Origin: Haloprofundus marisrubri
Lineage (GTDB): Archaea > Halobacteriota > Halobacteria > Halobacteriales > Haloferacaceae
Assembly: GCF_001469955.1 (NCBI RefSeq)
Contig: NZ_LOPU01000018.1
Span: 188,001 to 252,000 of the forward strand
Length of the DNA stretch: 64,000 bases
Direction: 5' to 3'
A model generated the notes under the pieces. That model was not told the DNA's origin. It saw only the letters and a program-made list of their open reading frames with translations, and made no database searches. The position numbers and the translations under genes are program-made. Shown one piece after another: positions 50,460 to 59,247 of the stretch (its first letter is position 1; every line of letters begins with the position of its first letter).

Positions 50460-50711
50460 TTACGCGTCGTCGACCCACTCGCGAAGACAGGTTTCGTTAC
50501 AGAGGTAGCGCCGAGCGGCGTCGCCGACGTCGTCTTCGACGAGTGTGACGAGCACGTGTCGTTCGCGCAGCGACAGGTCGTGTCCACAGTTGGCGCACGG
50601 TTCGGTGGGTTCGCCGTTCGGCTGCCAGTGGTGATGACGGACGGCACGGCTGATTGTGGCGCCGCCGCTGGCACCACGGGGACGTCGTCCGGTGTACTCC
50701 GAGAGAGGCAT
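50460..50711 (-). CDS. 83-aa zinc-finger protein (DUF7576-like)
   Basis: MPLSEYTGRRPRGASGG starts an 83-residue protein with CANCGHDL and CNETC near the end, giving a CxxC...CxxxC type zinc site as in treble-clef or MYM-like fingers. GGTTTACCG near 50738 lies 27 nt before ATG 50711 (leaderless). Probably nucleic-acid or protein binding; partner unknown. Confidence 0.65.
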   Translation of the reverse strand: MPLSEYTGRRPRGASGGATISRAVRHHHWQPNGEPTEPCANCGHDLSLRERHVLVTLVEDDVGDAARRYLCNETCLREWVDDA

Positions 50712-50887
50712 TATCGACTGCAAGCCACCCAACGGTAAACCACTTTTGTGGGTAGAACTATTGTGTGATATTTATCCCACTGACGGCGACGGTCGGGTAC
50801 CGAGGACACTCACCGACGGTCGGAGAGTCGGCTATCTCGACTGGCCAACCACCCGACTACGCGGCCGGCGAACGTTTCCGCGCCCGC

Positions 50888-50896
50888 AATTTATAT
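50888..50896 (+). promoter_or_regulatory. TATA box for the acyl-CoA synthetase gene
   Basis: AATTTATAT in GC-rich surroundings, 32 nt before ATG 50924; it predicts a leader of about 6 nt. Confidence 0.6.
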
Positions 50897-50923
50897 CATA
50901 ATTGTTCACGAAGGACGAAACAC

Positions 50924-52534
50924 ATGGAGAAACCACTGCTGGCGACGGACTTTCTGGACCGTGCCCGGCGGCACTACGGCGACGAAGAGGCCGTGGTGGC
51001 GACGACGGGAGAGAGATACACGTACGACGAACTCGGCGAACTCGCCGACGGATGGGCGGCGGCGTTGCAGTCGCGTGGCGTCGAGAAGGGCGACCGGGTG
51101 GCGGTGTTGGACCCGAACACCCACTATCATCTGGCAGCAGCCTACGGGTCGATGCAACTCGGCGCGATACACACGCCACTGAACTACCGCCTCGTCCCGG
51201 CGGACTTCGAGTACATCCTGAACGACGCGAGCGTGAAAGCCGTCTTCGCCGACCACGCGTACGCCGAGAAAATCGAGGCCGTCCGCGACTCGGTGCCGAC
51301 CGAACTGTTCGTCACCGACGACCCCGACGCTGTCGACGGCGAGTGGCAGTCGTTCGACGACCTCGTGGCCGAATCGACCGACTACGACCGCCCCGAGATG
51401 GATGAATCAGACCTTATCACCATCAACTACACTTCGGGGACGACGGGCGACCCGAAAGGTGTCTGTCGCACCCACCGGACCGAGACGCTGCACGCGTACC
51501 TCGTCTCGATTCACCAAGAACTCCGCGACGACGACGTGTATCTGTGGACGCTGCCGATGTTCCACGTCAACGGGTGGGGCCACATCTTCACCGTGACGGG
51601 GATGGGTGCGAAACACGTCTGCACGCGCGGCGTCGACGCCGGGAAAATCTTCGACGCCATCCACGACGAGGGCGTCTCGTACTTCTGCGCCGCCCCGACG
51701 GTGCTCAATATGCTCCAAGAGTACTACGCCGAACACGAACCCGAGACCACGGCCGGAAGACCGATTCGCGTGGCGACGGCGGGGGCCGCACCGCCGGAGG
51801 CGACGATTCGGACCGTCGAAGACGAGTTCGGGTGGTATCTCAAACACGTCTACGGCGCGACCGAAACCGGACCCCTGATTACGACCTCCGACGCGCGGCG
51901 CTTCTTCGACCAAGAGTCCGACGAGCGCTTCGCGGTGAAGAAGAGCCAAGGTATCGGCTACTTGGGCACGGAGGTCCGCGTCGTCGACGACGACGGTGAG
52001 GACGTGCCGCAGGACGGCCAGACCATCGGCGAAATCGTCGTTCGCGGCAATCAGGTGATGGACGGCTACTGGGAGAAACCCGACGCCACCGAGGAGGCGT
52101 TCAACGAGCGAGCGGAGGGCTACTACCACATGGGTGACCTCGCAACCGTCGACGAGAACGGCTTCGTCAGCATTCAGGACAGAAAGAAGGACATCATCAT
52201 CTCCGGCGGCGAGAACATCTCCAGCATCGAGTTGGAGGACGCGCTGTTCGACCACGACGCCGTCGGCGACGTCGCCGTCATCCCCGCGCCGAGCGAGAAG
52301 TGGGGAGAAACCCCGAAAGCGTTCGTCGTTCCTGCCAACGGCGACCACGAGAATCCGGGAACGACGGAGAAAGACGTGATTGCCTTCCTCCGCGAGCGAA
52401 TTGCGACGTACAAGGTCCCAGGCGAAATCGAGTTCGTCGCCGAGTTGCCGACGACGGCGACGGGCAAGATTCAGAAGTACGAACTGCGCGAACGCGAGTG
52501 GGCCGACGAAGACCGAATGGTCGGCGAGGGGTGA
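50924..52534 (+). CDS. Medium/long-chain acyl-CoA synthetase (AMP-forming)
   Basis: 536 residues of the ANL superfamily. YTSGTTGDPKGV near residue 168 is the ATP loop. Further landmarks are HVYGATETGPLI, YYHMGDLATVDENGFVSI, RKKDIIISGGENISSIE and, at the C-terminus, PTTATGKIQKYELRERE with the catalytic Lys. The size and ISGGENIS motif fit fatty-acid or aromatic-acid CoA ligases rather than Acs. The substrate is not determinable. ATG 50924 is chosen by the TATA position; the longer open frame to 50765 has no support. Confidence 0.9.
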   Translation: MEKPLLATDFLDRARRHYGDEEAVVATTGERYTYDELGELADGWAAALQSRGVEKGDRVAVLDPNTHYHLAAAYGSMQLGAIHTPLNYRLVPADFEYILNDASVKAVFADHAYAEKIEAVRDSVPTELFVTDDPDAVDGEWQSFDDLVAESTDYDRPEMDESDLITINYTSGTTGDPKGVCRTHRTETLHAYLVSIHQELRDDDVYLWTLPMFHVNGWGHIFTVTGMGAKHVCTRGVDAGKIFDAIHDEGVSYFCAAPTVLNMLQEYYAEHEPETTAGRPIRVATAGAAPPEATIRTVEDEFGWYLKHVYGATETGPLITTSDARRFFDQESDERFAVKKSQGIGYLGTEVRVVDDDGEDVPQDGQTIGEIVVRGNQVMDGYWEKPDATEEAFNERAEGYYHMGDLATVDENGFVSIQDRKKDIIISGGENISSIELEDALFDHDAVGDVAVIPAPSEKWGETPKAFVVPANGDHENPGTTEKDVIAFLRERIATYKVPGEIEFVAELPTTATGKIQKYELREREWADEDRMVGEG

Positions 52535-52600
52535 GAACGAGAACACACCCGTGGGTTGCCACGATGCGAGGGATTACGTACTGGAACCCGTAGCGCCGGT

Positions 52601-52963
52601 ATGAACGACGCCGCCGTTGACGTCGAAGCAGTCGTCCGCGAGTACTACGACCTCGTCGACGCTGCCGCCTACGACGACCTTGTCGCTCTGTTTTCCGAAG
52701 ACGTCAGCTACGAGCGACCCGGACAGAACGACATCGATGGCCGCGAAGCGCTCCTCGCCTTCTACGAGGAAGGCAGACCGCTCGAAGCGGGAAGCCACGC
52801 AGTCCACGACGTTGTCGTCAGCGGCGACACCGCCGCCGTCCGAGGGTCGTTCAGCGGCTTGCAGAACGGTGAGACCGTCGAGTTCGGGTTCGCCGACTTT
52901 CACGAGTTCGAAGACGGCGAAATCGCGCGGCGGTACACGTTCACCGACCGCGACGAAGTTTGA
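52601..52963 (+). CDS. SnoaL-like/NTF2-fold protein
   Basis: 120 residues: VREYYDLVDAAAYDDLVALFSED, YERPGQNDIDGREALLAFYEE, HDVVVSGDTAAVRGSFSG, EFGFADFHEFEDGEIARR. This is the SnoaL-like nuclear-transport-factor-2 fold, used for cyclases, isomerases and dehydratases on small hydrophobic ligands. The catalytic pair cannot be assigned. It lies 67 nt behind the acyl-CoA synthetase in the same direction. Confidence 0.82.
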   Translation: MNDAAVDVEAVVREYYDLVDAAAYDDLVALFSEDVSYERPGQNDIDGREALLAFYEEGRPLEAGSHAVHDVVVSGDTAAVRGSFSGLQNGETVEFGFADFHEFEDGEIARRYTFTDRDEV

Positions 52964-53047
52964 GTCGGGAGTAGAACCGACAGACTGCGTGAGGTTCGTA
53001 AACCAGTCTCGGCATCTTCATGTATCTCTCGGGGAAAGCCGTCATCT

Positions 53048-53980
53048 GTGGTGAGCCCTCCAACACACACTGACCGCGACGATGCTCCGACGACCGACTC
53101 GCTCTCCGACCCCGATACCTCGAACGAACTGTCGCTTCTCACTCGGCTGACGGTTTCTCGACGTCTCGCGGCCGAGTGGACTGCGCTCAGCGTCGCAGGG
53201 TTCGTCACGGCGCTGTTCGTGTTCGGGGGCCTCTACGCGAGCCTCACGGGTCAGGCCGACGCCCTGTCGGTTCGACTCGACTCGGGCACGCCGTGGGAAC
53301 TCGTCGGTCCGGGTCTGCTCTCCGTCGGACTGATGGTCGGCGTCATCGTCGTCCACGAGTTCGTCCACGGGATGATGATGAAGCGGTACGGAGGTTCCCC
53401 GAACTACGGGTTCGGTGTCACCCAGTTCGTATTGCCGTACGCGTACGCGACGACTGAGAGACCGTTTACCCGGAACCAGTTCGTCGTCGTCGCATTAGCA
53501 CCGCTGGTTGTGCTGACGGCCGCCATATTCACGCTCGCCGTGGCGTTTCGGTGGTCGATACTTCTGTTGCCGCTGGCACTGAACGTCGGTGGCGCTGTCG
53601 GTGACCTCTGGATGGCTCGACTGCTGCTTCGCTATCCGGAGACGGTCCGCGTCGTCGACGAGACGACCGGACTCGCAATCTACGGCGAGAGAGGAGTCGA
53701 CTCTCCGAGCCACGCATCCCGTGGGTTCCTTCGGGCATCGCTCGTCGGGTTCGGTATGGGAATCGGCGTCGCGTTTCTCGGCATGATGTTCGCGCCGGTA
53801 CTGCTCGAACTGTCGGGAGTCACGTCGCTCTCGGTCGGTCCGCCGGACTCGCTGTGGAGTCTCTACCAGTTCGAGACCAGTTCGGAGGGCGTTAGCTCCG
53901 AAGTCGGTTTCGTCGGCATACTCGGGGTCAGTGCAGTGGTCGGCCTCTGCTACGCACTCGTCTCGACGAGTGGAACGTGA
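53048..53980 (+). CDS. DUF3267-like membrane metalloprotease homologue
   Basis: 310 residues with about six membrane helices. HEFVH at residues 103-107 (VIVVHEFVHGMMMKRYGG) is an HExxH zinc motif at the end of a helix, as in DUF3267 and site-2-protease-like proteins. LALNVGGAVGDLWMARLLLRYP near residue 180-200 is the matching downstream segment, where the third ligand (Asp) is expected in GDLWM. GTG at 53048, or the next codon GTG at 53051, is the start. Function unproven; intramembrane proteolysis is possible. Confidence 0.78.
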   Translation: MVSPPTHTDRDDAPTTDSLSDPDTSNELSLLTRLTVSRRLAAEWTALSVAGFVTALFVFGGLYASLTGQADALSVRLDSGTPWELVGPGLLSVGLMVGVIVVHEFVHGMMMKRYGGSPNYGFGVTQFVLPYAYATTERPFTRNQFVVVALAPLVVLTAAIFTLAVAFRWSILLLPLALNVGGAVGDLWMARLLLRYPETVRVVDETTGLAIYGERGVDSPSHASRGFLRASLVGFGMGIGVAFLGMMFAPVLLELSGVTSLSVGPPDSLWSLYQFETSSEGVSSEVGFVGILGVSAVVGLCYALVSTSGT

Positions 53981-54150
53981 GCGAACCGACAGTCGTAATC
54001 CGATTTCTATATCGTCGTTACTGATTTATTTTTGATGCACCAGCCGCGACGCTCTGTGCGAAATCAGTCAGTAAGAACCGCAAGTCGCTCGAAACGGATT
54101 CTGTCGATACCGACGACGTGTGAACCGCAGTCGAGGGCCCCGGTGAGGGG

Positions 54151-54909
54151 CTACAGGTACGCCGCGTCCCAGCGTGCGGATTTGCTCTGGTTGCCGCACT
54201 CGTTGCACTGGATGCGCTCCATCGAGTCCATCGCGGTCGCAAAACTCTCGCAGTTGCCACAGAAGAAGCCGTAGCGGTTCTCTCTGTCCTCGTCGGTGTA
54301 GGAGACGTAGAACGGTGCTTTCCGCGCACGCTGGCTCTCGTCGTAGGCGACGAACAGCGTCTGCCCGTCGGGGCCTTCGCGCTCTTCGACCGGGACGAAC
54401 TCCTCGGTTGACTCGGAGGCAGCTTTGACGAAGGCGCGTTCGGTGAACTGCTCGCCGCTGACTTCGACCTCTCGGGTCTCACCGGCGTCGTAGCCCGCTC
54501 CCTCGTAGAACTTTGCGCCGCCTTCGTTGACCGTGAGCACCTTCCCTTCGAGGCGTGAGGCCCCACGGTCCATCAGTTCCGTCTCGGCGCGCTTGAGCAG
54601 TTGCTCGCCGAGGCCTTTCCCGCGCGAGTCGGGGTCGACGTGAAGCCAGTCTATCTGTCCGACCGTCTCGTCGGCCTCGACGAGGTAGCTCTGGCTGAAT
54701 CCGAGAACCTCGTCGCCGTCGACGGCGACCGTCCACACCGCATGCGGGTCTTCGAGGTTCGACCCGATTTCGTCGTCGTCGTACCAGTTGCCGACGGCCT
54801 CGTCGATGACGTCCTCGGAGAGTTCGGGGCTGTACGAAGCCAGAAGTGACTCCCGAGCAACGGTTCGAATCCCCTCCGCGTCTGCGGGTTCTGCGTCTCG
54901 AAGGTCCAT
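54151..54909 (-). CDS. GNAT acetyltransferase fused to zinc-ribbon (DUF5816-like) domain
   Basis: 252 residues. Residues 1-145 are a GNAT domain with DWLHVDPDSRGKGLGEQLL (acetyl-CoA loop RGKGLG, 96-101) and KFYEGAGY. Residues 175-252 form a second domain, TLFVAYDESQRARKAPFYVSY, followed by a four-Cys zinc ribbon, Cys217/220 (CGNC) and Cys235/238 (CNEC). The combination suggests acetylation of a protein or nucleic-acid-bound target recognised by the ribbon. ATG 54909 (MDLRDAEPADAEGIR) is clear. The 170 nt downstream hold no gene. Confidence 0.85.
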   Translation of the reverse strand: MDLRDAEPADAEGIRTVARESLLASYSPELSEDVIDEAVGNWYDDDEIGSNLEDPHAVWTVAVDGDEVLGFSQSYLVEADETVGQIDWLHVDPDSRGKGLGEQLLKRAETELMDRGASRLEGKVLTVNEGGAKFYEGAGYDAGETREVEVSGEQFTERAFVKAASESTEEFVPVEEREGPDGQTLFVAYDESQRARKAPFYVSYTDEDRENRYGFFCGNCESFATAMDSMERIQCNECGNQSKSARWDAAYL

Positions 54910-55133
54910 ACGCTGTGCTACGCCGTACCACCACAAAACAGTCCCGGCTACTCGCAGACGTAGAAACGGAGATGGTCGGTCGATTCGTTGGAATTCCGGA
55001 TTCTCGTTTGCGCCAACGTTCCGTCTTTCGGCGACCGAGACGTAACGGCTATCAACTCCCTCCGCCCGTACATCGACACGATGAGTCGTACCGACCGAGA
55101 CGGACGTAGACGACCCGCTGGGGAGTACCGACG

Positions 55134-55805
55134 ATGACGACCGAACCGGATATCGGCGACGTGTTGAATCGTCTGGCCGACGGTGGCGTCGTCCGCGAGG
55201 CCGACGACGGGTCGCTCACCACGACAGATGCGTTCGAGACGACGCGCACCGAGTACGCCCGGCAGTACCGAAGCGCCGACCGTGAGACGTTCGTCTCGGC
55301 GGTCGCCGAGGCGTTCGAGCTCGAACGCGACACTGCCGCGAGAGAGATAGACGCCAACGGCGCGACGCGCGCCCAGTTAGCTGCGTATCTCGCTGTCGAA
55401 GCCTTCCTCGACGACTCGACGACCCCGGAGACGACCGCCGTGATGGCGCATCTGGTCTGTGAGGTGGCGCCGCCGTCACCGGTTCCCAGAGCGGTCACGC
55501 TTCTCGACGACGACTCCTACGCCGCCTTCCTCGACGACCATCCCGACGCCGTGGTGACGGTCTGGCAGCACGACTGCACGCCGTGCGACCGACTCAAAGC
55601 GGAGCTTCCGGCGCTGCTCGACGCGACGCCCGAAGACGTTGCTGTCGGCGGCCTCGACGGCGCGTCGGCCTCGGGTTTTCGACTTCGACACGCCGTCAAC
55701 AGCGCGCCGGCGGTCGTGTTCTTCGCCGACGGCGAGCACGTCGAGACGCGAGAAGGATATCTCTCGCCGTCGACGTTCGCAACCGTCGTCGACGACGTGT
55801 TCTGA
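55134..55805 (+). CDS. Thioredoxin-fold protein with CTPC motif
   Basis: 223 residues. Residues 1-110 are helical and acidic with no known domain (DVLNRLADGGVVREADDGS resembles a small winged-helix or regulatory segment). Residues 118-223 form a thioredoxin fold: AVVTVWQHDCTPCDRLK with Cys148-Thr-Pro-Cys151, NSAPAVVFFADGE with the cis-Pro, and GYLSPSTF. Likely a thiol-disulfide oxidoreductase in the cytosol. The N-terminal extension is unusual for a plain thioredoxin. Confidence 0.82.
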   Translation: MTTEPDIGDVLNRLADGGVVREADDGSLTTTDAFETTRTEYARQYRSADRETFVSAVAEAFELERDTAAREIDANGATRAQLAAYLAVEAFLDDSTTPETTAVMAHLVCEVAPPSPVPRAVTLLDDDSYAAFLDDHPDAVVTVWQHDCTPCDRLKAELPALLDATPEDVAVGGLDGASASGFRLRHAVNSAPAVVFFADGEHVETREGYLSPSTFATVVDDVF

Positions 55806-55867
55806 CGCACGGGACCGTCTCTGAAACCAAGACGCGTTCTGATGTGCGCGACGCGTTCTGACGCGTG

Positions 55868-56269
55868 TTACTCCTCGGGAGCGGTTCCGGCGACCAACAC
55901 CGGACGCTGCGAGCTCAGAATGACCGACTGGCTGACACTGCCGAAGATGGCTTTTCCCGCCGGCGAGCGCTTTCGCCCGGCGACGACGATGAGGTCGGCG
56001 TTCTCTCTTTCGGCGGCGTCGAGAATCGACTGTGCGGCGTCACCGCCGGATTCGAGTAGTTCGTACGCGACGTCGGTTTCGTCGAAGTAGTCCGCGGCGG
56101 CGCGTACCGATTCCACATCTGCGGCCGACGCATCGCCGGGGTCTTCGTCGAACGCGTGCAGGAGCGTGACCGTCATCTCGCCGGTGCTTCCGGGTAGGTT
56201 GGCAACCTCTCGTGCGCACGAGCGAGCACGCTCTACGTCGTCGTCGACACCAACGAGTACGTGGTACAT
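55868..56269 (-). CDS. Universal stress protein (UspA family)
   Basis: 133 residues. HVLVGVDDDVERARSCAREV opens it and VVAGRKRSPAGKAIFGSVSQ is the nucleotide loop, with Gly/Ser spacing close to ATP-binding Usp members. It is the last gene of the minus-strand oxidase cluster, 27 nt after the 89-aa membrane protein gene. Confidence 0.9.
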   Translation of the reverse strand: MYHVLVGVDDDVERARSCAREVANLPGSTGEMTVTLLHAFDEDPGDASAADVESVRAAADYFDETDVAYELLESGGDAAQSILDAAERENADLIVVAGRKRSPAGKAIFGSVSQSVILSSQRPVLVAGTAPEE

Positions 56270-56296
56270 ATCGAGAGATACGGCGGAACCCGCTTA

Positions 56297-56566
56297 TCAG
56301 TTCTGGGCGGCGGCGTCGTCGTCGATGTGCCGCGAGACGTAGACGACGAGCAACAGCGGCACGCCGAGCACCAACGCGACCGTCAGCGCGCCGTAGGCGG
56401 CGAAGCCGAGTTGCGTCGGCGGAAACGGAATCAAAAAGAGAAATCTCGGCGGGCGAAGGCCGGAGACGAACGTCGCTATCAGAAAGCCAGCGAGTCCCGA
56501 GATTGCAACGAGCAGTGCGTAGAGGATGAGGACGAACTGCGGGCCCCGAAGTCGTGTCGCGCTCAC
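56297..56566 (-). CDS. 89-aa three-span membrane protein, oxidase-linked, unknown
   Basis: MSATRLRGPQFVLILYALLV, then FLIATFVSGLRPPRFLFLIP and LGFAAYGALTVALVLGVPLLL, ending in YVSRHIDDDAAAQN. It resembles haloarchaeal DUF7520 proteins found near terminal oxidase genes (from memory). It probably assists assembly or stability of the oxidase; no evidence beyond context. Confidence 0.62.
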   Translation of the reverse strand: MSATRLRGPQFVLILYALLVAISGLAGFLIATFVSGLRPPRFLFLIPFPPTQLGFAAYGALTVALVLGVPLLLVVYVSRHIDDDAAAQN

Positions 56567-56622
56567 GACCCGACCTTCGAACGCGAGGTGATTAGCGCTT
56601 TCGACGCCGGCGGCGTCCCGAA

Positions 56623-56706
56623 TCAGATGACGAGGAGGATGCCGGTCGCAAACATCATCAGCGCAACCGCACCGAGGATGAGGCCGAGGAGGTCTTTGTC
56701 GGACAT
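56623..56706 (-). CDS. 27-aa single-span membrane microprotein
   Basis: ATG 56706 to TGA 56623: MSDKDLLGLILGAVALMMFA then TGILLVI. A charged N-terminal four to five residues precede one clean helix, ending at the C-terminus. That is the typical shape of very small accessory subunits of membrane oxidases. It lies between the oxidase subunit I gene (148 nt) and the 89-aa membrane gene (57 nt) on the same strand. Too short for standard gene finders. Coding status is inferred from composition and context. Confidence 0.5.
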   Translation of the reverse strand: MSDKDLLGLILGAVALMMFATGILLVI

Positions 56707-56853
56707 AGCTGAAGGTCGGGGTGCGAGCGACAAAGGCACATCGGTGTGCGGCCGAGATGCGGGACTAAGCGGTACCGAAGCGGCAGGCTTGCGCCGAGAA
56801 CTCTGCCGACGAGGCGGCCGCTCGACGGGTGAAAAACAAAGAAGGCGGAAGCG

Positions 56854-58647
56854 TTATTCGTCGGTGTCGAGTTCGTCCGCGGACTCGTCTTCGACGACGC
56901 CACCGTCGGTCACTGGCTCTTCTTCGCCACCGTCGGCGATTTTCGTCTGGAGTTTGCGGTCGAACCAGTCCCACTCGACGGTGCGGAGGCCCGACGCTTC
57001 GAGGTCCCACGGGTCGCCGTCTTCGACGACGGGACCCTCGAAGTACGACTGGACCATGTTCCAGACCCAGATGATGCCGCCGAGCAGCAGCATGTACGCG
57101 CCGAGCGTCGCAATCTGGTGCAGCGAGGCGAATTGTGGGAGGTACGTCGCGTACCGCCGCGGCATGCCGCCGTAGCCGAGCAGAATCATCGCCAAGAAGG
57201 TGATGTTCGTGCCGACCATCCACAGCCAGAAGTGCCACTTGGCCAAGCTACGCTGGTACATCCGACCGGTGACGAGCGGGAACCAGTAGTAGATGCCCGC
57301 CATCCCCGCGAACGTGATGGCGCCCATCACGATGTAGTGGAAGTGACCGACGACGTAGTACGTGTCGTGCAGGACAAGGTCGACGGGAATCGAGGCGAGG
57401 AACACGCCCGTCACGCCGCCGATGATGAAGTTCGAGACGAAGCCGATGCAGTACAGCATCGGGGCGGTGAGCCTGATATTGCCGTTCCACATCGTCGTAA
57501 TCCAGTTGAACGTTTTCACCGCGCTGGGGATGGCGATAGCCATCGAAACGGCCATGAACGAGGCGCGGAGGCGCGGGTCCATACCGGTCGAGAACATGTG
57601 GTGCGCCCAGACGCCGAACGAGAGCACACCGATAGCGAGCGTCGAGTAGACGACGAACTTGAACCCGAACAGCCGACGGCCCGCAAAGCGCGGGAGGATG
57701 TAGCTGACGAGTCCCATCGGCGGCAGCACGAGAATGTAGACTTCAGGATGGCCGAAGAACCAAAACAGGTGTTGCCAGAGCATCGCGCCGCCACCCTCGC
57801 CGACGGCGAAGAACGTCGTGCCGAGGTTACGGTCGGCGATGAGCATCAGCAGTGCACTGCCCAGAAGCGGGAACGCGAAGAGGATGAGCCCCGACTGCGT
57901 GAGGATGGTCCACGAGAAGATGTCGAGGTTCGCCCACGTCACTTCTTCGCCGCGTTCGGTGAAGATGGTGGCGATGAAGTTTATCGCACCCATCGTCGCC
58001 GAGACGCCCGAGAGGTGGAGGCCGAGCATCATCAGGTCGACGCCGGCGTTCATCTGGTTACCCTGTCCGACACCCGCCGACAGCGGGGTGTACATCGTCC
58101 ACGCGGTCTGTGCGGGGATGAGGTTCGGAATCGGGAAGAAGCCAGCCCAAATCAGAAGTGCTGCCGGCGGCAGCAGCCAGAACGCGATGGCGTTGATACG
58201 CGGGAACGCCATGTCGTCCGCGCCGATGATGAGCGGGATGAAGTAGTTCGAGAACGCCGCGATGATGGGCGTCCCGAAGAGGAACAGCATCGTGATGCCG
58301 TGGCTCGTCAGCAACGAGTTGTAAAAGCCCGGTTGAACGAGTACCGTCTCCGGCGTCGCCAGTTCGGTTCGCATCAAGATGACCATCAACCCACCGACGA
58401 CGAACGCAAAGACGCCGTAGGCCCCGTACATCAGGCCGATATCTTTGTGGTCGACTGTCGTCAACCACCGAACGATTCCTGCGGGCTTCTCCTCGGAGAC
58501 GTACCCGGATTCTCCGCTAACTGCGCTGCCGCCGCTGCTGAGTGGGGTGTAGCCGCTCCAGTTTTCCACCCGCGTCAGCCAGGCGAAGACCCCCACGAGG
58601 AACAGACCCATGAGAATCGTCAGCGCTAACTGTCCGTTCAACTGCAT
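56854..58647 (-). CDS. coxA: Haem-copper (cytochrome c/quinol) oxidase subunit I
   Basis: 597 residues, 12 core helices plus an extra N-terminal span (LALTILMGLFLVGVFAWLTR). It reduces oxygen at a haem-CuB centre in the cytoplasmic membrane. SHGITMLFLFG (near 112) holds a low-spin haem His. GHPEVYILVLPP (near 296) holds CuB His and the cross-linked Tyr. WAHHMFSTGMDP (near 347) gives two CuB His, and VVGHFHYIVMG (near 434) the haem ligands. This is an A-type enzyme. The C-terminal ~60 residues are acidic and soluble. No subunit II or III gene is in the window. TTTGRVENW-type residues at the start precede the conserved WLTTVDHKDIG. Confidence 0.93.
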   Translation of the reverse strand: MQLNGQLALTILMGLFLVGVFAWLTRVENWSGYTPLSSGGSAVSGESGYVSEEKPAGIVRWLTTVDHKDIGLMYGAYGVFAFVVGGLMVILMRTELATPETVLVQPGFYNSLLTSHGITMLFLFGTPIIAAFSNYFIPLIIGADDMAFPRINAIAFWLLPPAALLIWAGFFPIPNLIPAQTAWTMYTPLSAGVGQGNQMNAGVDLMMLGLHLSGVSATMGAINFIATIFTERGEEVTWANLDIFSWTILTQSGLILFAFPLLGSALLMLIADRNLGTTFFAVGEGGGAMLWQHLFWFFGHPEVYILVLPPMGLVSYILPRFAGRRLFGFKFVVYSTLAIGVLSFGVWAHHMFSTGMDPRLRASFMAVSMAIAIPSAVKTFNWITTMWNGNIRLTAPMLYCIGFVSNFIIGGVTGVFLASIPVDLVLHDTYYVVGHFHYIVMGAITFAGMAGIYYWFPLVTGRMYQRSLAKWHFWLWMVGTNITFLAMILLGYGGMPRRYATYLPQFASLHQIATLGAYMLLLGGIIWVWNMVQSYFEGPVVEDGDPWDLEASGLRTVEWDWFDRKLQTKIADGGEEEPVTDGGVVEDESADELDTDE

Positions 58648-58737
58648 AGGGAGTTCTCAGAATCGCAGGGTAAAGAAAGATTCGGGTGGCGTCCGTCGCC
58701 ACGCCTGCTGTCGTTCTGTCCTGTCGGTTTCGCCGGA

Positions 58738-59199
58738 TTACGACTCGTCTTGGTTGGTCGTCTTGGCGGCCGTCTCGTCTGCGGTTTCCGTCTCATCAGC
58801 AGCGTCGGCGTCGGCCGTTTCGGCGTCGGTCGTCTCACCGTCGGTCAGTTCGCCGTCGTGTTCGCTGCCGGAGTCGAGCGCTTGTGGTTCCTCGTCGTCG
58901 GACTCGCCGTGAGTGACCTCGGCGTTCGGCATGCCGGCCTGTCCGGGGTAGTACACTGTGGAAGATTTCTCCGCACCCGCGATGGCCTTCCCCGAGAAGT
59001 AGGTCAGGACTGCGAGGCCGACGAACGGAATCACGAGGAGGCCGAGCATGAGCGCCATCGGGAACAGTCCGCCGCCCCACGGCTGAATCAGCAGGAAGAG
59101 CACGAGGAAGAACAGGATGATGAACAACGGGATGAAGTTCACCGTCAGGTCGAGCAGTGTCTCCCTGTCGAAGATTTTGTTCGAGTTCGTCTTCGCCAT
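58738..59199 (-). CDS. DUF6684-like oxidase-associated membrane protein
   Basis: 153 residues. Two spans (FIPLFIILFFLVLFLLIQPW and LFPMALMLGLLVIPFVGLAV) are followed by YYPGQAGMPNAEV and a very acidic, Thr/Ala-rich tail of ~60 residues. The opening FDRETLLDLTVNFIPL is what I associate with haloarchaeal DUF6684, found before cox genes. Probably an accessory subunit or assembly factor. Same strand, 90 nt before coxA. Confidence 0.75.
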   Translation of the reverse strand: MAKTNSNKIFDRETLLDLTVNFIPLFIILFFLVLFLLIQPWGGGLFPMALMLGLLVIPFVGLAVLTYFSGKAIAGAEKSSTVYYPGQAGMPNAEVTHGESDDEEPQALDSGSEHDGELTDGETTDAETADADAADETETADETAAKTTNQDES

Positions 59200-59247
59200 G
59201 GTGACCTGTTACGGACGCCGGTCAAATAGATTGTTGGTTCTAACCGA

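Noticed and set aside
57118-58629. Plus-strand open frame of 503 codons opposite coxA
   Set aside because: Composition (His/Arg/Glu) is the mirror of hydrophobic codons in coxA; no homology pattern.
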